Positions 1 through 5,840 of a stretch of DNA of 5,840 nt are shown in pieces. The notes under the pieces are model-generated. The model had not been told where the DNA came from and did not search any database. It was given only the letters and a program-made list of their open reading frames with translations. Position numbers and translations under genes: made by a program. Each line of letters begins with the position of its first letter. The stretch's first letter is position 1. Source of the DNA: Allobrachymonas sp. (GTDB lineage Bacteria > Pseudomonadota > Gammaproteobacteria > Burkholderiales > Burkholderiaceae_C); assembly GCA_017996515.1 (NCBI GenBank), contig JAGOGU010000092.1, positions 1 to 5,840 on the forward strand. The letters are read 5' to 3'.

Positions 1-87
1 CACACAACGCGGTAAACAAAATCCTGCTTCACCCTGTGTGCAAAAAGGTATATGGTGGGGGCGGTTTGAACAGGCTTTGCTGCCGGA

Positions 88-92
88 AAGGA
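88..92 (+). promoter_or_regulatory. Ribosome binding site fixing the alcohol dehydrogenase start
   Basis: AAGGA lies eight bases before ATG 101. It supports this start over the in-frame GTG at 38, whose extra 21 residues (rich in Trp, Arg and Lys) do not resemble the family N-terminus. Confidence 0.65.
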
Positions 93-100
93 AATTGACC

Positions 101-1150
101 ATGCCCCAAACCGTACAAGGCTATGCCGCCCATTCGCATGACACCCCACTGGTGCCTTTCAGCTTCGAGCGCCGCGACCCGCGCCCGGATGATGTGGTGA
201 TCGATATTCTGTACACCGGCGTGTGCCACAGCGATTTGCACACCGCGCGCAACGACTGGGGCGGCACCACTTACCCCGTGGTGCCCGGCCACGAGATTGT
301 TGGCCGCGTCACCGCTGTGGGCAGCCAAGTGAGCAAATTCAAGGTGGGCGATTTGGTCGGCGTTGGCTGCCTGGTTGATAGCTGCCGCACATGTGAGCCA
401 TGCCACAACCATTTGGAGCAATATTGCGACAACGGTTTTGTGCTGACCTATGACTCTACCGACAGACACGATGGCCGCCGCACTTACGGCGGTTACTCAA
501 AAAGCATCACCGTGAGCGACGCTTTTGTGCTCAAAGTGCCGGAGAGCCTCGATACCAAGGCCGTGCCGCCGATTTTGTGTGCAGGCATCACCACGTGGTC
601 GCCGCTGCGCCATTGGAAGGTCGGCAAGGGCAGCAAGGTAGCTGTCATCGGCCTGGGTGGTTTGGGGCATATGGCCATCAAACTGGCGCACGCCTTGGGG
701 GCTGAAGTGAGCCTGTTTTCGCGCAGCCCGAACAAAGCCGACGATGCCAAACGCTTGGGCGCCGATCAGGTGATTTTGTCTACCGATGCTGCGCAAATGC
801 AGGCGGCTGCCAACCAGTTCGACCTGATTATCGACACCGTGCCTTATGAGCATGATGTGAATCCCTATATGCCGACGCTGAAACTCGATGGCACGCTGGT
901 GTTTGTCGGTCTGATAGGTAACGTCAACCCTGCGCTTTCTACCGTTCCGATGATTTTCAAGCGTCGCAACGTGGCCGGCTCGCTGATTGGCGGCCTGAAA
1001 GAAACGCAAGAGCTGCTGGATTTTTGCAGCGAGCACAACATCGTGTCCGATGTGGAAGTCATCCGCATGGATGCCATTAACGACGCTTACGAGCGCATGC
1101 TCAAAAGCGATGTGAAATACCGCTTTGTGATCGATATGGCCACGCTGTAA
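101..1150 (+). CDS. Zinc-dependent NAD(P)-dependent alcohol dehydrogenase / aldehyde reductase, YahK-like
   Basis: This is a cytoplasmic medium-chain dehydrogenase/reductase of the cinnamyl-alcohol-dehydrogenase branch, which interconverts alcohols and aldehydes, usually as a broad-range NADPH-dependent aldehyde reductase. At 349 residues from ATG 101 it has the length I recall for E. coli YahK and is similar along its whole length. Visible catalytic-zinc ligands are Cys42 (GVCHSD), His64-Glu65 (PGHE) and Cys160 (LCAGITT). The structural-zinc set is Cys95, Cys98, Cys101 and Cys109. The Rossmann glycine motif GLGGLG is at 184-189. Ser207-Arg208-Ser209 and Lys212 after the second beta strand fit NADP rather than NAD (inference). 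The frame stays open upstream to a GTG at 38, but ATG 101 has AAGGA at 88-92, eight bases away, and matches family N-termini. It stands alone and ends in a strong terminator. The physiological substrate cannot be read from the sequence. Confidence 0.95.
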   Translation: MPQTVQGYAAHSHDTPLVPFSFERRDPRPDDVVIDILYTGVCHSDLHTARNDWGGTTYPVVPGHEIVGRVTAVGSQVSKFKVGDLVGVGCLVDSCRTCEPCHNHLEQYCDNGFVLTYDSTDRHDGRRTYGGYSKSITVSDAFVLKVPESLDTKAVPPILCAGITTWSPLRHWKVGKGSKVAVIGLGGLGHMAIKLAHALGAEVSLFSRSPNKADDAKRLGADQVILSTDAAQMQAAANQFDLIIDTVPYEHDVNPYMPTLKLDGTLVFVGLIGNVNPALSTVPMIFKRRNVAGSLIGGLKETQELLDFCSEHNIVSDVEVIRMDAINDAYERMLKSDVKYRFVIDMATL

Positions 1151-1178
1151 AAATCATCTGGCAAGCCCAGTCAGCGCG

Positions 1179-1210
1179 CAGCCCCTGGTTTTTTCCGGGG
1201 GCTGTTTTTT
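1179..1210 (+). terminator. Intrinsic terminator of the alcohol dehydrogenase gene
   Basis: A 10-bp stem pairs 1179-1188 with 1195-1204 (CAGCCCCTGG with CCGGGGGCTG, one G-T wobble) around a six-T loop. Six T residues follow at 1205-1210. It starts 28 bases after the stop codon. On the minus strand the hairpin is not followed by T residues, so it should act only on the plus-strand gene and not on the decarboxylase converging from the right. Confidence 0.88.
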
Positions 1211-1253
1211 GCGTACACACGCTGCGTTGGGCATTCTGAACTTGCAAGAGACA

Positions 1254-2429
1254 TCAAGCGCATGCTCGGTCTAGCCAATGGATGATTTGTTCCACGTCGG
1301 CGTTCGGGTTGGCTGATACGGATCTGACCCAATCCTCATCCCGATATCTGAAAGTAGAAAAGGTGCCTTCCGGCAAGTGACTTAAAAGTTCCGAGGTGCA
1401 CATATGGCGGTGCTGGAAGACATTGACTCCGGTTACCGGCCTGACGGCACATATGTAGTGTGGCGATGCCGAAAGATAAGCATAAAGGGTTTCTGCATTA
1501 CGCATCAAGGTGCATATCGTTTGCTCCACACCATGTCTGCCGCGAGCCAGCAAATAGCTCAGTACAACGGTGGCCGCTGCCGATCGAGAGCCTTGAATGC
1601 CCACTGTAGGTTTGGCCAGATAAGCACCCGCCGTGGAAATGGAAGGCAGCACATCGTTGTAGTGTTTGAATAGCACAAAGGCAGAGTCTTTGGGTTGCAG
1701 CAGCATTTTGTGCGCAGAAACAGCAACAGAATCCGCACGCTCAATGCCGTCCAGCAAGGGCGCATATTTTCCGGTCAAGCGCAAAGGCCCTGCCCATGCC
1801 GCATCCACATGCACCCAATCGGCATCGGTATGTACATGCAAGGGATCAATGGCGCCACCGCCCGTTGTACCCGCAGTCAGTACCAGACAGCTTCCTTGCA
1901 GACCAGATGCAGGCACTTGCACTGTCATGTCATCGTTAACTGGCAAGCTTTCGTATTGCAGGCCAAGCATATTGCAGCACTTCGAGATACTGTTGTGTGC
2001 CAACTCCGATGCAAAAACGCGTGTCACGCCCTTGCAGTTTCTGGCGGCCCAAAGCGCCGTGAGGTTGCCCAAGGTTGAGCCGGAGCAGAAGTGCCCTCCG
2101 CTCATTCCGAAAAATGGAGCCAGCCAGGATATGCAGGTTGCTTCAGCCCCGGATGCAAAGGGCGAGGTTGCCGGATGGAGCAAATTTTGATTGAGGCTGG
2201 CATTCCAGAGAGTTGTTGCCCAGCTGATTGTTTCGGTGGGCGGATCCATATGTGCCAAAGTGGTGCTGTTTCCCAGTTGTGCTGCCTCACCCAATACTTT
2301 TGGGGCCAGACAGCGCAGCGTTTCAAGATCGCCCAATCCTTGCTCGGGAAGCGCCAAAGGAATATCAAACGTTGTGTTGCCCGGTGCTTGCATCAAGGCA
2401 AGTGCCAGTTCGAGAGGTGTTTTGTCCAT
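1254..2429 (-). CDS. PLP-dependent group II amino-acid decarboxylase, substrate unknown
   Basis: This is a cytoplasmic fold-type I PLP enzyme of the group II decarboxylase family (glutamate, diaminobutyrate, tyrosine and aromatic amino-acid decarboxylases), expected to turn an amino acid into an amine and CO2. In the 391-residue protein, HMDPP is at 60-64 and the phosphate-binding stretch SGSTLGN at 116-122. The probable PLP-stacking His145 lies in ELAHNS. TAGTTGGGAIDP spans 185-196. HVDAAWAG (207-214) carries Asp209, which contacts the pyridine nitrogen, and SAHK gives the Schiff-base Lys241. All core catalytic residues are present, so it looks functional. It is shorter than typical bacterial members (about 450-520 residues) and closer to compact ones. 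The start at 2429 is preferred over an in-frame ATG at 2450 because AGAGG sits seven bases upstream. The gene points opposite to its neighbours and has lower GC (28-33 of 60 in four hand-counted blocks). No transporter or partner gene reveals the substrate. Confidence 0.9.
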   Translation of the reverse strand: MDKTPLELALALMQAPGNTTFDIPLALPEQGLGDLETLRCLAPKVLGEAAQLGNSTTLAHMDPPTETISWATTLWNASLNQNLLHPATSPFASGAEATCISWLAPFFGMSGGHFCSGSTLGNLTALWAARNCKGVTRVFASELAHNSISKCCNMLGLQYESLPVNDDMTVQVPASGLQGSCLVLTAGTTGGGAIDPLHVHTDADWVHVDAAWAGPLRLTGKYAPLLDGIERADSVAVSAHKMLLQPKDSAFVLFKHYNDVLPSISTAGAYLAKPTVGIQGSRSAAATVVLSYLLARGRHGVEQTICTLMRNAETLYAYLSASPHYICAVRPVTGVNVFQHRHMCTSELLSHLPEGTFSTFRYRDEDWVRSVSANPNADVEQIIHWLDRACA

Positions 2430-2436
2430 ATTGCTG

Positions 2437-2441
2437 CCTCT
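2437..2441 (-). promoter_or_regulatory. Ribosome binding site deciding the decarboxylase start
   Basis: On the minus strand AGAGG lies seven bases before the ATG at 2429. The alternative ATG at 2450 is preceded by TTACCTCTGG, which has no Shine-Dalgarno match. The shorter 391-residue protein is therefore more likely. Confidence 0.6.
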
Positions 2442-2524
2442 GCTGCTCATCCAGAGGTAATCTACACCGAATAAACCCGCTCAAAGCCAAGAGGCCCTAT
2501 TTGCGTAGCCGTACAAATACCTGA

Positions 2525-2553
2525 TGCGGTCGCTGGTATTTTGTCTATAGAAT
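2525..2553 (+). promoter_or_regulatory. Possible sigma-70 promoter for icd (weak)
   Basis: TAGAAT at 2548-2553 matches the -10 consensus at five of six positions and would place the transcript start about 50 bases before icd. The hexamer 17 bases upstream (TGCGGT, 2525-2530) is a poor -35, so an activator or another start could be involved. It lies in the 178-base region between divergent genes (2430-2607). That region should also hold the decarboxylase promoter, for which I saw no convincing hexamer pair. Confidence 0.28.
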
Positions 2554-2607
2554 CGTCCGCACAAGCTGTTCGCCAAAGGTTTTGGCACCCAACCGGAGCA
2601 CCTCTCT

Positions 2608-3864
<1,257 letters not shown>

Positions 3865-3886
3865 ACAATCACGCAAGAGCTGACAA

Positions 3887-3914
3887 GGGGCGACTGATTC
3901 GCCCCCTGCTTTTT
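3887..3914 (+). terminator. Probable intrinsic terminator after icd, upstream of gshB
   Basis: A perfect 7-bp stem pairs GGGGCGA (3887-3893) with TCGCCCC (3899-3905) around a five-base loop. CTGC and then five T residues follow at 3910-3914. The T tract starts four bases after the stem, so termination may be partial. The structure ends only 30 bases before the gshB start, so gshB may depend on readthrough from icd or on a promoter inside the end of icd. Confidence 0.65.
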
Positions 3915-3944
3915 GAGAATGATGTGTTGGAGAAAGACCCCGCC

Positions 3945-4958
3945 ATGAACCTGCTTTTTATTGCCGATCCGCTGGAATCGTTCGCTGTGTACAAAGACAG
4001 CACCTTCGCCATGATGCAGGAGGCGCAGGCGCGCGGCTGGCGCGTGAGTGCCTGCGAACCGCAGCATATGTTCTGGCAGAGGGGCGGGCAGCAGGTCGAA
4101 AAAGTCAGCGCCGATGTGCGTGATATCCGCCTCACGGGCAACAACGGCAAGGGCGAGCGCTGGTTTGAACAAACCGGCGCGCGCCGTGTAGCGCTGCATA
4201 CGTTTGATGCGGTGCTGATGCGCAAAGACCCGCCATTTGACAGCGAGTATTTCTACGCCACTCACCTGCTCACACAAGCCGAGCGCGAGGGCGCGCGCGT
4301 GTTCAACTCGCCGCAGGCCTTGCGCAACCAGCCCGAGAAACTGTCCATTCTGGAGTTCCCCGAATACATTGCGCCCACGCTGGTGACGCGCAACCCGCAG
4401 CATGTGCGCGACTTTCATGCGCAGTACCGCGACATCATCTGCAAGCCGCTGGACGGCATGGGAGGCATGGGTATTTTCCGCGTGAAGGATGATGGGCTGA
4501 ACCTGGGCAGCATCATTGAATCGCTCAACGGGGGCGGCAGTCACACCATGATGGTGCAGCAGTTTCTGCCCGAAATCGAGCAAGGCGACAAGCGCGTGCT
4601 CATCATCGGCGGTGAGCCCGTGCCGTATTGCCTGGCGCGCATTCCGCAAGGGGGGGAGGTGCGCGGCAACCTGGCGGCAGGCGGCAAGGGCGTGGCGCAA
4701 CCATTGACCGATGCCGATCGCGCCGTGGCGCAGGCCATTGGCCGCGTGCTGGTGCCGCGCGGGCTGCTGCTGATCGGGCTGGATATCATCGGCACCAAGG
4801 TGACGGAAATCAACGTGACCAGCCCGACCTGCTTCCGCGAAATTCACGACCAGGCTGGCTGCAACGTGGCTGCCCTGTTCATGGATGCCTTGGAGCGCGC
4901 GTTGGCATCCCCAGTGCCCAATCCAGTGGTTACATCTGGCGACCGCATTTTTTCATGA
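3945..4958 (+). CDS. gshB: Glutathione synthetase (ATP-grasp)
   Basis: GshB carries out the second step of glutathione synthesis in the cytoplasm: ATP-dependent ligation of gamma-glutamylcysteine with glycine. The 337-residue protein matches bacterial GshB (E. coli 316) from end to end. FIADPLESF and YKDSTFAMM lie near the N-terminus and MRKDPPFD is at 92-99. The ATP-grasp segment KPLDGMGG is at 167-174. GDKRVLIIGGEPVPYCLARIP begins near 214. The mobile loop RGNLAAGGKG is at 240-249. Asp280 and EINVTSPT (288-295, metal ligands Glu288 and Asn290) close the active site. The roughly 15-residue tail (PVPNPVV...) is an extra beyond the E. coli end. ATG 3945 is chosen because it gives the family N-terminus; GGAG at 3929-3932 is 12 bases away, rather long. 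An in-frame GTG at 3924 would add seven residues and would leave that GGAG inside the gene. gshA is not adjacent. pssA follows after 41 bases, probably co-transcribed. Confidence 0.96.
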   Translation: MNLLFIADPLESFAVYKDSTFAMMQEAQARGWRVSACEPQHMFWQRGGQQVEKVSADVRDIRLTGNNGKGERWFEQTGARRVALHTFDAVLMRKDPPFDSEYFYATHLLTQAEREGARVFNSPQALRNQPEKLSILEFPEYIAPTLVTRNPQHVRDFHAQYRDIICKPLDGMGGMGIFRVKDDGLNLGSIIESLNGGGSHTMMVQQFLPEIEQGDKRVLIIGGEPVPYCLARIPQGGEVRGNLAAGGKGVAQPLTDADRAVAQAIGRVLVPRGLLLIGLDIIGTKVTEINVTSPTCFREIHDQAGCNVAALFMDALERALASPVPNPVVTSGDRIFS

Positions 4959-4959
4959 T

Positions 4960-4978
4960 GCGGGCCGGATTGGCCCGC
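4960..4978 (+). repeat. Perfect inverted repeat between gshB and pssA
   Basis: GCGGGCC (4960-4966) and GGCCCGC (4972-4978) form a perfect GC-only 7-bp stem with a GGATT loop, two bases after the gshB stop. No T tract follows on either strand, so it is not a standard terminator. It might stabilise the upstream mRNA or affect pssA translation, which starts 21 bases further on. The function is inferred. Confidence 0.55.
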
Positions 4979-4999
4979 TCCATCAGCCGATAATGCCGC

Positions 5000-5629
5000 A
5001 TGGTTCAACCATCTGAAAAACCCAAGCTGTTCTCCATGATCCGCAGCTTCCATCTGGCGGATTGGTTCACGCTGGGTAACGCGATTTGCGGCGTGGGCGC
5101 CTTGTTCTCGATGATCTCTTACATCCAGGACGAGCAGGTCGTGCACGTGTACTACGCCTGTGCGCTGGTGCTGGCCGCTTTCGTGTTTGATGCGTTGGAT
5201 GGCCGCGTGGCGCGCTGGCGGCATATATCATCGCCTTTGGGGCGGGAGCTGGATTCGCTGGCGGACGTGATTTCTTTCGGCGTGGCGCCCGCCGTCATCG
5301 CCTATGGCTGCGGCATGCAGGGCTTGTGGGATCGCATTGTGCTGGGCTATTTCGTGGCTTGTGGCGTGTCACGGCTGGCGCGCTTCAACGTAACGGCAGA
5401 AGAGCTTTCTGCCGGCACCGACAAGGTCAAATATTTCGAGGGCACACCCATTCCCACCTCGATCCTGCTGGTCTTTTTGCTGTGGGCCGCCGCCGCCCAG
5501 GGCTGGATTGGCGCGCAGTTGCTGGGCGGTAGCGTGCGCTTTGGGGGCTATACCCTGCACCCGCTGGTGCTGCTGTTTGCGCTGTCTGGCTCGCTCATGA
5601 TCAGCCGCGTGCGCATTCCCAAGCTGTAA
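5000..5629 (+). CDS. pssA: CDP-diacylglycerol-serine O-phosphatidyltransferase (phosphatidylserine synthase, CDP-alcohol type)
   Basis: This is an integral membrane enzyme that probably transfers the phosphatidyl group from CDP-diacylglycerol to L-serine, giving phosphatidylserine, the precursor of phosphatidylethanolamine. The CDP-alcohol phosphotransferase signature DGxxAR-x8-GxxxDxxxD is complete at 67-89 (Asp67, Gly68, Ala71, Arg72, Gly81, Asp85, Asp89), with the extra Asp64 before it. Hydrophobic segments near 22-41, 50-65, 91-103, 112-126, 152-170 and 186-200 suggest about six membrane spans. FHLADWFTLGNAICG near the N-terminus and ELDSLADVISFGVAPA resemble yeast Cho1, more than the longer PssA I recall beside psd in Burkholderia. 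Serine as substrate is inferred from that resemblance. No clear Shine-Dalgarno precedes ATG 5000. Met13 (5036) also lacks one, and the upstream KPKLFSMIR looks conserved, so 5000 is kept. It lies 41 bases after gshB and converges on cydX. Confidence 0.88.
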   Translation: MVQPSEKPKLFSMIRSFHLADWFTLGNAICGVGALFSMISYIQDEQVVHVYYACALVLAAFVFDALDGRVARWRHISSPLGRELDSLADVISFGVAPAVIAYGCGMQGLWDRIVLGYFVACGVSRLARFNVTAEELSAGTDKVKYFEGTPIPTSILLVFLLWAAAAQGWIGAQLLGGSVRFGGYTLHPLVLLFALSGSLMISRVRIPKL

Positions 5630-5641
5630 ATTCTGCGGGGT

Positions 5642-5740
5642 TTATTCTTTCTTCTCAAAACGCTTTTCCAGCCACAAGGCGTTGAGAATGCTGAAGGTAA
5701 TGGCCAACCCCAGGCCGATGATCCAGATGAAATACCACAT
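5642..5740 (-). CDS. cydX: Cytochrome bd oxidase small subunit CydX (YbgT family)
   Basis: This is a complete 32-codon gene, ATG at 5740 to TAA at 5642, too short for usual ORF cut-offs. The protein begins MWYFIWIIGLGLA, matching the CydX/YbgT hallmark MWYFxWILG as I recall it from E. coli CydX (37 residues). It has one hydrophobic membrane span (about residues 3-23) and a charged tail, LEKRFEKKE. In E. coli, CydX binds the CydAB quinol oxidase in the inner membrane and is needed for stable haem binding and full activity. AGGAG (plus-strand 5752-5756) lies 11 bases upstream. The probable cydB stop is 69 bases upstream on the same strand, so the order cydB-cydX is the expected one. Its stop lies 12 bases from the convergent pssA stop, and I see no terminator in that gap. 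Confidence 0.9.
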   Translation of the reverse strand: MWYFIWIIGLGLAITFSILNALWLEKRFEKKE

Positions 5741-5809
5741 GGTCGGGTGCGCTCCTGTGCTGTGTGCGTATCGTGTTGCTACCGTTAAACCGTAAACCGC
5801 TGTCTGGGC

Positions 5810-5840
5810 TCAGTACAGCGCCTTGTCGTTGGCCTGAATG
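5810..5840 (-). CDS. cydB: 3' end of probable cydB (cytochrome bd oxidase subunit II), cut by the window edge
   Basis: Reading the minus strand from the right edge, one frame gives IQANDKALY and then TGA (5810-5812). CydB proteins, as I recall E. coli's, end in a similar short polar tail closing with Leu-Tyr. The next gene downstream is cydX, the usual neighbour of cydB. Nine codons alone would not identify a gene, so the call rests mainly on this position. The rest of the gene lies outside the window. Confidence 0.62.
   Translation of the reverse strand, partial: IQANDKALY

Noticed and set aside
1..40. CACACA at 1-6 and TGTGTG at 35-40 as a possible inverted repeat
   Set aside because: It is a six-base dinucleotide repeat with a long loop and no extension of pairing. 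Chance is the simpler explanation.
497..1036. 179-codon minus-strand open frame inside the alcohol dehydrogenase
   Set aside because: It is a shadow of the dehydrogenase codons. It has no plausible domain and would have to coexist with strongly conserved sense coding.
1208..1222. Small hairpin GCGT-ACAC-ACGC at 1211-1222, beside the adh terminator T tract
   Set aside because: The stem is only 4 bp. On the minus strand it is followed by A residues, not T, so it is not a credible terminator for the decarboxylase.
1666..2474. Several plus-strand open frames across the decarboxylase (174, 127 and 127 codons)
   Set aside because: They oppose a frame with an intact PLP-enzyme core, and their Cys/Ser/Arg-rich products look like non-coding translations.
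5653..5687. Imperfect inverted repeat TCTCAA(AA)CGC / GCGTTGAGA as a pssA terminator
   Set aside because: It lies inside the cydX coding sequence, carries a two-base bulge and has no T tract after it.
5781..5800. Repeated ACCGT/ACCGTAA-like units between cydB and cydX
   Set aside because: Two or three units of five to seven bases without clear symmetry are too short to call an operator or repeat family.

Overview
The window reads as ordinary chromosomal DNA from a betaproteobacterium, most likely of the order Burkholderiales. The isocitrate dehydrogenase, glutathione synthetase and phosphatidylserine synthase proteins closely match my memory of that group. This placement comes from recalled family sequences, not a search. 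The DNA is moderately GC-rich. There are no RNA genes, CRISPR arrays, insertion sequences or phage genes that I can see.

Layout from left to right. A zinc-dependent, probably NADPH-dependent alcohol dehydrogenase of the YahK/cinnamyl-alcohol-dehydrogenase type (101-1150, +) ends in a strong intrinsic terminator. A PLP-dependent group II amino-acid decarboxylase follows on the opposite strand (1254-2429, -). A 178-base divergent intergenic region separates it from icd (2608-3864, +), an NADP-type isocitrate dehydrogenase. A small terminator-like hairpin lies between icd and gshB (glutathione synthetase, 3945-4958, +). pssA (a CDP-alcohol phosphatidyltransferase, 5000-5629, +) follows gshB after a 41-base gap that holds a perfect hairpin. 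At the right edge, converging on pssA, is the end of a cytochrome bd operon on the minus strand: the last nine codons of a probable cydB (5810-5840) and a complete 32-codon cydX (5642-5740).

The genes are mainly housekeeping. Icd makes NADPH in the TCA cycle, the YahK-like reductase probably uses NADPH to reduce aldehydes, and GshB makes glutathione. The redox theme is suggestive, but nothing in the sequence shows co-regulation. PssA begins phosphatidylserine/phosphatidylethanolamine synthesis. CydB and CydX belong to the bd-type quinol oxidase used at low oxygen.

I found no undescribed system. The points most worth a second look are the cydX microgene, the short decarboxylase of unknown substrate with lower GC than its neighbours, the PssA subtype resembling yeast Cho1, and the unusual leaders of gshB and pssA.
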